Below are positions 45,120 to 52,712 of a stretch of 64,000 nt of DNA, piece by piece (within the stretch, counting starts at the first letter, position 1; every line of letters begins with the position of its first letter). The DNA lies in the NCBI RefSeq assembly GCF_965118895.1, contig NZ_CBCPJJ010000009.1, forward strand, positions 310,001-374,000, in the 5' to 3' direction. A model generated the notes under the pieces. The model saw nothing but the letters and a program-made list of their open reading frames with translations, did no database searches and was not told the origin of the DNA. Both the position numbers and the translations under genes were made by a program. This DNA is from Rahnella inusitata_A. Its GTDB lineage: Bacteria; Pseudomonadota; Gammaproteobacteria; Enterobacterales; Enterobacteriaceae.

Positions 45120-45611
45120 ATGGTCTGGATTGATTACGTCATCATTGCGGTTATCGGATTTTCTGCCTTAGTCAGTTTGATTCGTGGCTTTGTTCGTGAG
45201 GCTTTATCGTTGGTAACCTGGGCTTGCGCCTTCTTCGTTGCCAGCCATTATTACCCTTACCTCGCCATCTACTTCACGCGTTTCGAAGATGAGTTAGTTC
45301 GAAACGGGATCGCAATTGCCATCTTGTTCATCGCGACGTTGATCGTAGGTGCAATTGTCAACTATGTGATTGGTTCGCTGGTGGAAAGAACCGGGTTGTC
45401 CGGCACTGACAGGGTGTTAGGTGTGTGCTTCGGTGCACTGCGCGGTGTGTTGATTGTCTCCGCGATGCTGTTCTTCCTGGATACCTTTACCGGCTTCTCA
45501 CAAAGTGAAGACTGGAAACAATCTCAGTTGATCCCACAGTTCAGTTATATCATCAGGTGGTTCTTTGACTACCTGCAGAGCACGTCGAGTTTCTTGCCAA
45601 AACATCTTTAG
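45120..45611 (+). CDS. cvpA: CvpA, inner-membrane protein
   Basis: This is a 163-residue protein (E. coli 162) with four membrane segments. It is needed for colicin V production and linked to envelope stress and bile tolerance; its molecular role is unclear. It is first in the PurR-controlled cvpA-purF-ubiX transcript; purF follows after 30 bases. Confidence 0.95.
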   Translation: MVWIDYVIIAVIGFSALVSLIRGFVREALSLVTWACAFFVASHYYPYLAIYFTRFEDELVRNGIAIAILFIATLIVGAIVNYVIGSLVERTGLSGTDRVLGVCFGALRGVLIVSAMLFFLDTFTGFSQSEDWKQSQLIPQFSYIIRWFFDYLQSTSSFLPKHL

Positions 45612-45641
45612 TTTTGGCAGCGCTGAAGAGGAAAAGACAAC

Positions 45642-47159
45642 ATGTGCGGTATTGTCGGTATCGCCGGTTTCATGCCGGTAAACCAGTCGATTTATGACGC
45701 GTTAACGGTGTTACAACACCGTGGGCAGGATGCCGCAGGCATCGTCACCATTGACGCCAATAATAACTTCCGTTTACGGAAAGCGAATGGCCTGGTGAAG
45801 GATGTGTTCGAAGCCCGCCATATGCTTCGCTTGCAAGGCAACATGGGCATTGGCCATGTTCGCTACCCAACGGCTGGCAGTTCCAGCGCTTCAGAAGCTC
45901 AACCCTTTTATGTCAACTCTCCGTTCGGCATCACCCTGGCCCATAACGGTAACCTGACCAATGCCCATGAACTGAGAAGTAACCTGTTCGAAGGCCAGCG
46001 TCGCCACGTCAACACGACTTCCGATTCTGAAGTTCTGCTGAATATCCTGGCCAGCGAGCTGGATCGTTTCCAGCATTATCCGCTGGAAGCTGACAACATT
46101 TTCGCTGCCGTCTCGGCGGTGAATCTGAAAATCCGCGGTGCGTATGCCTGCGTGGCGATGATCATCGGCCACGGTATGCTGGCGTTCCGCGACCCGCACG
46201 GCATCCGCCCGCTGGTTATCGGCAAGCGTACGCTGGAAGGCGACCGTAACGAGTACATGGTGGCGTCTGAGAGCGTCGCGTTAGACACGCTGGGCTTTGA
46301 GTTCCTGCGCGACGTAGCGCCGGGCGAAGCGGTGTACATTACCGAAAAAGGCCAGCTGTTCACCCGCATGTGTGCTGAGAATCCGCAGTACAATCCATGC
46401 CTGTTCGAGTACGTGTATTTTGCACGTCCTGACTCATTCATCGACAAAATTTCCGTTTACAGCGCCCGTGTTCGCATGGGTGAAAAGCTGGGCGCGAAAA
46501 TTGCCCGTGAATGGGAAGATCTGGATATCGACGTGGTGATCCCGATCCCGGAAACCTCCTGCGATATCGCGCTTGAAATCGCGCGTATTCTGAATAAACC
46601 GTACCGTCAGGGTTTTGTGAAAAACCGCTACGTGGGGCGTACGTTTATCATGCCGGGTCAGCAGGAACGTCGTAAATCGGTGCGTCGCAAACTGAACGCT
46701 AACCGCGCTGAGTTCCGTGATAAGAACGTATTGCTGGTCGATGACTCCATCGTGCGCGGTACTACTTCTCAGCAGATCGTTGAGATGGCGCGTGAAGCGG
46801 GCGCGAGACGCGTATATCTGGCTTCTGCCGCACCGGAAATTCGTTTCCCGAACGTGTACGGTATTGATATGCCAAGCGCGAATGAGCTGATTGCGCACGG
46901 TCGTGAAGTCAGTGAAATCAATCAGATCATCGGTGCGGATGCGTTAATCTTCCAGGATCTCAGCGATCTGATCGCCGCAGTGAAAGAAGATAACAGCGAT
47001 ATCGAGAAATTTGAGTGTTCCGTATTTGACGGTATTTACGTCACCAAAGACGTTGACCAGAATTACCTGGAATATCTCGAAGCTCTGCGCAACGACGACG
47101 CTCAGGCGTTACGTGGCCAGCAGGAAGCCGAAAATCTTGAGATGCACAACGAAGGCTGA
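45642..47159 (+). CDS. purF: PurF, amidophosphoribosyltransferase
   Basis: PurF makes phosphoribosylamine from PRPP and glutamine, the first step of purine synthesis, and is inhibited by AMP and GMP. The 505 residues match E. coli PurF. Cys2 becomes the N-terminal nucleophile after Met removal (Met-Cys-Gly-Ile-Val-Gly). The PRPP-binding loop Leu-Leu-Val-Asp-Asp-Ser-Ile-Val-Arg-Gly-Thr-Thr is near 365-376. No leader peptide is removed apart from Met, as usual for enteric PurF. Confidence 0.98.
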   Translation: MCGIVGIAGFMPVNQSIYDALTVLQHRGQDAAGIVTIDANNNFRLRKANGLVKDVFEARHMLRLQGNMGIGHVRYPTAGSSSASEAQPFYVNSPFGITLAHNGNLTNAHELRSNLFEGQRRHVNTTSDSEVLLNILASELDRFQHYPLEADNIFAAVSAVNLKIRGAYACVAMIIGHGMLAFRDPHGIRPLVIGKRTLEGDRNEYMVASESVALDTLGFEFLRDVAPGEAVYITEKGQLFTRMCAENPQYNPCLFEYVYFARPDSFIDKISVYSARVRMGEKLGAKIAREWEDLDIDVVIPIPETSCDIALEIARILNKPYRQGFVKNRYVGRTFIMPGQQERRKSVRRKLNANRAEFRDKNVLLVDDSIVRGTTSQQIVEMAREAGARRVYLASAAPEIRFPNVYGIDMPSANELIAHGREVSEINQIIGADALIFQDLSDLIAAVKEDNSDIEKFECSVFDGIYVTKDVDQNYLEYLEALRNDDAQALRGQQEAENLEMHNEG

Positions 47160-47183
47160 TTAGCCGGTTGCTGACATCCGCTT

Positions 47184-47226
47184 AAACGCGCCCCTCCGGT
47201 GAACAGCCGGGCGGGCGCGTTTTTTT
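47184..47226 (+). terminator. Terminator after purF
   Basis: A 10-bp perfect stem (AAACGCGCCC with GGGCGCGTTT) with an internal GC-rich loop and a T-run. Since ubiX follows in the same direction, it may cut down read-through into ubiX. Confidence 0.88.
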
Positions 47227-47289
47227 ATGCCTGAATTTATGTCAGTATTAGCAGCATCGGGTCAGGTAACATTTTTCTAAGGCATTTTC

Positions 47290-47862
47290 ATGAAACGACT
47301 TATTGTCGGCATTTCAGGCGCCAGTGGCGCAATTTATGGTGTCCGGTTATTGCAGGTGCTGCAAAACGTGCCCGATATTGAAACCCATCTGGTCATGAGC
47401 AATGCTGCACGGCAAACGTTGACCCTGGAAACCGATCTGACGCTGCGCGACGTTCAGGCACTGGCGGATGTGGTGCATGATTCCCGCGATATCGCTGCCA
47501 GTATCTCTTCCGGCTCATTCAAAACCACCGGCATGGTGATTTTACCTTGTTCGATTAAAACGTTGTCCGGCATTGTGAACAGTTACACCGACGGTCTACT
47601 GACGCGCGCCGCCGACGTGGTGCTTAAAGAAAGCCGCCGTCTGGTGCTGTGCGTGCGCGAAACTCCGCTGCATCTCGGGCATCTGCGCCTGATGACGCAG
47701 GCTGCGGAGCTCGGCGCAATTATCATGCCGCCGGTACCGGCGTTCTATCATCGCCCTGAATCGGTGGACGATATCATCAATCAAACCGTTAACCGTGTCA
47801 TAGACCAGTTTGATATTGAGCTGCCCCAGGACTTATTTGTTCGATGGCAGGGCAGCCACTGA
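47290..47862 (+). CDS. ubiX: UbiX, flavin prenyltransferase
   Basis: UbiX makes prenylated FMN from dimethylallyl phosphate and FMN, the cofactor of the UbiD decarboxylase in ubiquinone synthesis. The 190-residue protein has the FMN-binding Gly-Ile-Ser-Gly-Ala-Ser-Gly near residues 7-13 and the Pro-Pro-Val-Pro-Ala-Phe-Tyr segment near 151-157. It is last in the cvpA-purF-ubiX order shared with E. coli. Confidence 0.97.
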   Translation: MKRLIVGISGASGAIYGVRLLQVLQNVPDIETHLVMSNAARQTLTLETDLTLRDVQALADVVHDSRDIAASISSGSFKTTGMVILPCSIKTLSGIVNSYTDGLLTRAADVVLKESRRLVLCVRETPLHLGHLRLMTQAAELGAIIMPPVPAFYHRPESVDDIINQTVNRVIDQFDIELPQDLFVRWQGSH

Positions 47863-47908
47863 GTATTCCCTCTCTGTTACGCACCTATTTCTAGCATTTT
47901 ACTAACAT

Positions 47909-47947
47909 TGCACCAACGGTGATCACAAATTGATTCATTACGGTGCA
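47909..47947 (+). promoter_or_regulatory. Two NtrC-like sites upstream of hisJQMP
   Basis: TGCACCAACGGTGATCA (47909-47925) and TGATTCATTACGGTGCA (47931-47947) each fit the 17-base NtrC pattern well in one arm. Their starts are 22 bases apart, two helical turns, which suits cooperative binding. They lie about 120-155 bases upstream of the sigma-54-type promoter. Confidence 0.5.
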
Positions 47948-48062
47948 TTGTTAAACGACCCTTACGCTATCCTTTCTACAGACCTCTGAATACTTTCAAC
48001 TTCCTGATGTTTTTTTGACCGGTTTTCACTCTCTTTCCAGGGAAATTGCCCTTGCAGAGAAA

Positions 48063-48079
48063 CGGCACGAAAAGTGCAT
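48063..48079 (+). promoter_or_regulatory. Sigma-54 (RpoN) promoter of hisJQMP
   Basis: CGGCACGAAAAGTGCAT has GG and GC exactly ten bases apart, the invariant spacing of -24/-12 promoters. It is 107 bases before the gene. The argT promoter of enteric bacteria is also nitrogen-controlled through RpoN. Confidence 0.65.
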
Positions 48080-48143
48080 GAGAGAATCTGGCAAAAAAGC
48101 CATTTGCATCGTTCAGCAAACTATAAAAAGACGTTCATTCACG

Positions 48144-48160
48144 CACACACAACCACAACA
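48144..48160 (+). promoter_or_regulatory. Possible GcvB sRNA target in the hisJ leader
   Basis: The leader has a run of CA repeats (CACACACAACCACAACA) 26 bases before the start codon. The GU-rich R1 region of GcvB pairs with such CA-rich leaders, and argT is a known target. gcvB is not in this window. Confidence 0.5.
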
Positions 48161-48185
48161 GATGAATAATCACTGAGGCTAATGT

Positions 48186-48968
48186 ATGAAAAAGTTGTTC
48201 AAGGTTCTTCCGCTGGTTCTGGTCTTAGCCAGTGCAGGCAGTGCATTTGCTGCTGCGCCTAAAGCAATTAATATCGGCACCGATCCGACTTACGCCCCAT
48301 TTGAATCAAAAGACTCCAGCGGTAAGCTGGTCGGTTTTGATATCGATCTCGCTAACGAAATGTGTAAGCGTGCGGCCATCAAATGTACGTATGTTGAAAG
48401 TGATTTCGATGCGCTGATCCCTTCCCTGAAAGCCAAAAAAATTGATGCGATTATTTCCTCACTGTCGATCACTGAAAAGCGTCAGCAGGAAATTGATTTC
48501 ACTGAGAAACTGTACGCCGCCAACGCCCGTCTGATCGCGCCAAAAGGCTCAAAAGTGTTGCCTGAACTGGACGCGCTGAAAGGCAAAAACGTCGGCGTAT
48601 TACAGGGTTCCACTCAGGAAGCGTATGCCAATGCAATGTGGCAGCCAAAAGGCATCAATGTGGTGGCTTACCAGAACCAGGATCTGATTTATGCGGATCT
48701 GGCATCTGGCCGTCTCGACGCTGCATTCCAGGATGAAGTCGCAGGCAGCGAAGGCTTCCTGAAACAATCTGCGGGTAAAGATTACGCGTTTGCAGGCCCT
48801 TCCGTGAAAGACGATAAATTCTTCGGCGTCGGTACCGGCATGGGTCTGCGCAAGACCGACACCGACCTGAAAGCTGCGCTGAACAAAGCGTTTGATAGCA
48901 TGCGTAAAGACGGGACTTACGACAAACTGGCGAAGAAATACTTCGACTTTGACGTATACGGCGGCTAA
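48186..48968 (+). CDS. hisJ: Basic amino-acid-binding protein (HisJ/ArgT) of HisQMP transporter
   Basis: This is a 260-residue periplasmic binding protein, signal peptide cut near Ala22. It mixes features of HisJ (Gly-Pro-Ser-Val-Lys-Asp and Phe-Asp-Val-Tyr-Gly-Gly at the end) and ArgT (Gln-Gly-Ser-Thr-Gln-Glu-Ala-Tyr-Ala-Asn). Only one such gene precedes hisQ here, whereas E. coli has argT and hisJ in series, so this one probably serves both histidine and Lys/Arg/Orn. I use hisJ by position; argT is as defensible. Leader holds sigma-54, NtrC-like and GcvB-like elements. Confidence 0.9.
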   Translation: MKKLFKVLPLVLVLASAGSAFAAAPKAINIGTDPTYAPFESKDSSGKLVGFDIDLANEMCKRAAIKCTYVESDFDALIPSLKAKKIDAIISSLSITEKRQQEIDFTEKLYAANARLIAPKGSKVLPELDALKGKNVGVLQGSTQEAYANAMWQPKGINVVAYQNQDLIYADLASGRLDAAFQDEVAGSEGFLKQSAGKDYAFAGPSVKDDKFFGVGTGMGLRKTDTDLKAALNKAFDSMRKDGTYDKLAKKYFDFDVYGG

Positions 48969-48990
48969 TTGCCCGCTGTGTGATGTGCCG

Positions 48991-49014
48991 CAGGGGGCGG
49001 TGCGCCGCTCCCTG
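48991..49014 (+). other. Strong hairpin between hisJ and hisQ
   Basis: A 10-bp stem (CAGGGGGCGG with CCGCTCCCTG, one G-U) with loop TGCG and no T-run. It lies 22 bases after the hisJ stop. Such stems can protect the upstream mRNA and lower expression of the downstream part; known hisJ-hisQ gaps carry REP elements for this. Confidence 0.7.
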
Positions 49015-49073
49015 AGGTTCTGACGTGGGCCCTGTCTGGCCTGCGGCGGGATCCACTGAGACAGGAAAAAACC

Positions 49074-49760
49074 ATGCTGTATGGGTATTCCCAGGTAATC
49101 ATCCAGGGCACATTGGTGACTCTGGAACTGGCGATTTCGTCAGTGGTTTTAGCACTGGTGATAGGGCTCATCGGAGCGGGTGGGAAACTGTCAAAAAGCC
49201 GGGTTATCTCTGGTTTCTTTGGTTGTTACACCACGCTTATCCGCGGCGTACCTGATCTGGTATTGATGTTATTGATTTTTTACGGCTTGCAGATTGCGCT
49301 CAATAGCGTAACGGAATCCCTGGGATTGACCCAAATTGATATCGACCCGATGAGTGCCGGTATCATTACGCTCGGCTTTATCTACGGTGCCTATTTCACC
49401 GAGACATTCCGTGGGGCGTTTATGGCCGTACCTCGTGGACAAATCGAAGCGGCGACCGCCTTTGGTTTCTCCGGCTCACAAATTTTCCGTCGTATTCTTT
49501 TTCCGGCCATGATGCGTTTTGCGCTGCCCGGTATCGGCAACAACTGGCAAGTGATTTTGAAAGCCACCGCGCTGGTGTCATTGCTCGGTCTTAATGATGT
49601 GGTCAAAGCCACTCAGCTGGCAGGCAAGGGTACATATCAGCCGTTTTACTTTGCGATTGTCGCGGGTGTGGTTTATCTGATCTTTACCACGCTGTCGAAC
49701 GGCGTGTTGTTATGGCTTGAACGCCGCTATTCGCTGGGTGTGAAGAGGGCTGAGCTATGA
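49074..49760 (+). CDS. hisQ: HisQ, basic amino-acid ABC permease
   Basis: This is a 228-residue inner-membrane subunit with five predicted helices; near 150 the EAA loop (Glu-Ala-Ala-Thr-Ala-Phe-Gly-Phe) contacts HisP. It pairs with HisM to form the channel for His, Arg, Lys and Orn. hisM starts four bases before its stop. Length and start match E. coli HisQ (228). Confidence 0.96.
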   Translation: MLYGYSQVIIQGTLVTLELAISSVVLALVIGLIGAGGKLSKSRVISGFFGCYTTLIRGVPDLVLMLLIFYGLQIALNSVTESLGLTQIDIDPMSAGIITLGFIYGAYFTETFRGAFMAVPRGQIEAATAFGFSGSQIFRRILFPAMMRFALPGIGNNWQVILKATALVSLLGLNDVVKATQLAGKGTYQPFYFAIVAGVVYLIFTTLSNGVLLWLERRYSLGVKRAEL

Positions 49761-50473
49761 TCGACATTCTTCAACAATATGGCTGGTCGCTGCTCTATAG
49801 CGATGGCTACCGGTTTACCGGTCTGGCTGTCACCCTGTGGCTGCTGATTAGCTCCGTCGTCATTGGTGGATTGCTGGCCGTACCGATGGCGGTGGGCCGT
49901 GTTTCTTCCAATAAATTTATCCGCTATCCGATCTGGTTATACACCTACATTTTTCGCGGCACGCCGCTGTACGTTCAACTGCTGGTGTTTTATTCCGGGA
50001 TGTACAGCCTGGAAATCGTGCGTGGAACGGATTTTCTGAACGCGTTCTTTCGCAGTGGTCTGAACTGTACGATCCTGGCGCTAACGCTCAACACCTGCGC
50101 GTATACCACGGAGATTTTCGCCGGTGCCATCCGTTCGGTGCCGCACGGCGAAATCGAAGCAGCGAACGCCTACGGATTTTCGCGCTTCAAACTCTATACC
50201 TGCATTATTTTGCCTTCTGCGCTGCGCACGGCGCTGCCTGCGTACAGTAACGAAGTTATCCTGATGCTGCACTCCACCGCGCTGGCCTTCACCGCCACCG
50301 TGCCGGATGTGCTGAAGATTGCCCGTGATATTAACTCGGCGACCTATCAGCCGTTTTACGCCTTCGGTATCGCGGCGGTGATTTATCTTTGTGTTTCTTT
50401 TGTTCTGATTGGTCTGTTCCGCAAGGCGGAAAAACGCTGGCTGGCGCACGTTAAGCCTCAGTCCGCTCATTAA
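49757..50473 (+). CDS. hisM: HisM, basic amino-acid ABC permease
   Basis: This is a 238-residue partner of HisQ, with five membrane segments and an EAA loop (Glu-Ala-Ala-Asn-Ala-Tyr-Gly-Phe) near 133-141. It overlaps hisQ by four bases. E. coli HisM has 238 residues. hisP follows after 36 bases. Confidence 0.96.
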   Translation: MIDILQQYGWSLLYSDGYRFTGLAVTLWLLISSVVIGGLLAVPMAVGRVSSNKFIRYPIWLYTYIFRGTPLYVQLLVFYSGMYSLEIVRGTDFLNAFFRSGLNCTILALTLNTCAYTTEIFAGAIRSVPHGEIEAANAYGFSRFKLYTCIILPSALRTALPAYSNEVILMLHSTALAFTATVPDVLKIARDINSATYQPFYAFGIAAVIYLCVSFVLIGLFRKAEKRWLAHVKPQSAH

Positions 50474-50509
50474 AAAAAGCCAACTATCGACACCATTGCG
50501 GGAAACGTT

Positions 50510-51283
50510 ATGTCAGAAAACAAATTAGCTGTTCTCGATTTACACAAGCGCTACGGCGACCATGAAGTGCTGAAAGGCGTGTCGCTTACGGCGAATGCCG
50601 GGGATGTGATCAGCATTATCGGGTCATCAGGCTCCGGTAAAAGTACCTTTTTGCGCTGTATTAACTTTCTCGAAAAGCCAAGCGAAGGCTCGATCAGCGT
50701 CAATAATCAGGACATCCGTATGGTGCGCGACACCGACGGCCAGCTGAAAGTTTTCGATAAGAAGCAGCTGCAACTGTTACGCACCAAACTGACAATGGTG
50801 TTTCAGCATTTCAACTTGTGGAGCCATATGACGGTGCTGGAAAACGTCATGGAAGCGCCGGTGCAGGTGCTGGGGCTGAGCAAAGCGGAAGCGCGCGAAC
50901 GTGCCGTGAAGTATCTCGACAAAGTCGGGATCGACGCGCGTGCGCAGGGCAAATATCCGGTGAACTTGTCCGGTGGCCAGCAGCAGCGTGTCTCTATTGC
51001 CCGTGCGCTGGCGATGGAGCCCGAAGTGCTGTTATTCGATGAACCGACCTCCGCGCTCGACCCGGAGCTGGTTGGTGAAGTGCTGCGCATTATGCAGAAG
51101 CTGGCGGAAGAGGGGAAAACCATGGTTGTGGTCACCCACGAAATGGAATTTGCCCGTCATGTGTCAAATCACGTGATTTTCCTGCATAAGGGTGTGATCG
51201 AAGAGCAGGGCAATCCTGCCGAAGTGTTCAGCAATCCGAAAAGCACGCGTCTGCAACAGTTTTTGTCGGGTGCGCTGAAGTAA
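50510..51283 (+). CDS. hisP: HisP, basic amino-acid ABC ATPase
   Basis: This is 257 residues, as E. coli HisP. Walker A is near 40-47 (Gly-Ser-Ser-Gly-Ser-Gly-Lys-Ser), the signature Leu-Ser-Gly-Gly-Gln-Gln-Gln near 154-160, and Walker B Leu-Leu-Phe-Asp-Glu-Pro near 175-180. Two HisP copies drive import of His/Lys/Arg bound by HisJ. It is last in the operon and convergent with pepT. Confidence 0.97.
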   Translation: MSENKLAVLDLHKRYGDHEVLKGVSLTANAGDVISIIGSSGSGKSTFLRCINFLEKPSEGSISVNNQDIRMVRDTDGQLKVFDKKQLQLLRTKLTMVFQHFNLWSHMTVLENVMEAPVQVLGLSKAEARERAVKYLDKVGIDARAQGKYPVNLSGGQQQRVSIARALAMEPEVLLFDEPTSALDPELVGEVLRIMQKLAEEGKTMVVVTHEMEFARHVSNHVIFLHKGVIEEQGNPAEVFSNPKSTRLQQFLSGALK

Positions 51284-51286
51284 TAA

Positions 51287-51315
51287 AAGCTCCTCCCTTT
51301 GCAGGGGAGGAGCTT
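51287..51315. terminator. Palindromic element between hisP and pepT
   Basis: AAGCTCCTCCC pairs with GGGAGGAGCTT across a 7-base loop. The T-tract is better on the pepT side (TTTTATTA). Its core also matches the palindromes near 54.4 kb and 44.9 kb, so it may be a dispersed repeat used as a terminator. Confidence 0.65.
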
Positions 51316-51322
51316 AAAATCG

Positions 51323-52555
51323 TTAACCTTTCGCGGCCAGCAGGCACAGCTGCACGGTCAGTTCGTAGGATTTCACAAACGAATTGACGGGCAGAAACTC
51401 GTACTTTGAGTGGAAATTGTGCGCACCGGTGAAGTAGTTCGGCGTCAGCAGACCTTTGGCTGACAACGCCGCGCCATCGGTGCCGCCGCGCATCGGGATC
51501 ACTTTCGGCTCAACGCCGATCTCTTTAAGCCCGGCAAAAATCAGATCAATCGCCCGGCGATCTTCGCCGATCGCACTGCTGATATTGCTGTAGGTATCGC
51601 TGATATCCACCGAGACTTTGGCCGTCGGATACTGAGCGGCAATGGTCTTCGCCACATCCTGAATTTTCTGTTTACGCGCCGCGAAGCTGGCACTGTCGAA
51701 ATCACGGATCGACGCTTTCAGCTGTGCGCCCTGCTGCGAAGCGCTCATGCCGTTGAACCAGACGTAGCCTTCGCGACCGTCGGTGTTTTCCGGCGTTTCT
51801 GCACGATCGAAATGGCTGATAAAATCTTGTGCCATCAGCAGCGGATTCACCAGCACGCCTTTGGCCGACATAGGATGCGCCGTCACGCCGGTAAAATCGA
51901 TTTCCACCGCCGCTGCATTAAAGTTTTCATATACCACTTCACCCAATTCGCAGCAGTCGATGGTGTAAGCGAAATCCACGTCGAACCGCGCGAGATCCAA
52001 CGCTTTTGCACCGCGCAGGCCGATCTCCTCATCGGGTACGAAGGCTACGACGATATCGCCGTACGCCTGATCAGCCGTGAGATTCTCAAGTACGGTCATC
52101 ACCACGGTCACGGCAGCTTTGTTATCGGCACCGAGCACGCTGGTGCCGTCGCTGAAAATGATCTCCTCGTCCTGATAGGGCAAAATTTCCGGGCGTTCTG
52201 AAGGGCGCAGCCAGATGTCTTTTTCTTTGTTCAGGCAAACATCGTCGCCGGTGAAACGCAGCGTTTGCGGATGAATATCCGGGCTCAGGCCCACATCGAC
52301 GGTATCAATATGCGTAATGAAACCAATGCGCGGGCCGCCCTGTTTGGTGCCCGGCTTCACCGCTGTGACGGTTGCATATTCATCAATCTGAATGTTTTCT
52401 AAGCCGAGCTGATGTAGCTCATCGGCCAGCAAACGCGCCATGTCGTGCTGACCTGGCGTGCTCGGTAAGGTATTCACACTGGCGTCACTTTGTGACGTCA
52501 CGGAGAGATAGCGGTAGAAACGTTCGGTAAGCTGTTTTGCGAGAGTTGTCGACAT
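51323..52555 (-). CDS. pepT: PepT, tripeptidase T
   Basis: PepT removes the N-terminal residue from tripeptides; it is a cytoplasmic dizinc M20-family peptidase. The 410 residues are near E. coli PepT (408). Metal-binding parts are seen in Thr-His-Ile-Asp-Thr (near 78), Gly-Ala-Asp-Asn-Lys (near 141), Asp-Glu-Glu-Ile-Gly (near 174) and the C-terminal Gly-Ala-His-Asn-Phe-His (near 380). An AGAGGT site precedes the ATG. The divergent gene codes for a peptide-binding protein, which suits joint peptide use. Confidence 0.96.
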   Translation of the reverse strand: MSTTLAKQLTERFYRYLSVTSQSDASVNTLPSTPGQHDMARLLADELHQLGLENIQIDEYATVTAVKPGTKQGGPRIGFITHIDTVDVGLSPDIHPQTLRFTGDDVCLNKEKDIWLRPSERPEILPYQDEEIIFSDGTSVLGADNKAAVTVVMTVLENLTADQAYGDIVVAFVPDEEIGLRGAKALDLARFDVDFAYTIDCCELGEVVYENFNAAAVEIDFTGVTAHPMSAKGVLVNPLLMAQDFISHFDRAETPENTDGREGYVWFNGMSASQQGAQLKASIRDFDSASFAARKQKIQDVAKTIAAQYPTAKVSVDISDTYSNISSAIGEDRRAIDLIFAGLKEIGVEPKVIPMRGGTDGAALSAKGLLTPNYFTGAHNFHSKYEFLPVNSFVKSYELTVQLCLLAAKG

Positions 52556-52712
52556 CTTGACCTCTGAATGATCGCCAATGGGTTTACTTGTTATAAGATT
52601 TTCATATATAACAGAGTATTACTAGTTGTTACTCAGATGTTAATCTGTTTTTGCTTTGGGTTCCATGATGAAGAACTTTTAAATATTCTCCGGACAGGGG
52701 AAAAGGGAAAAA

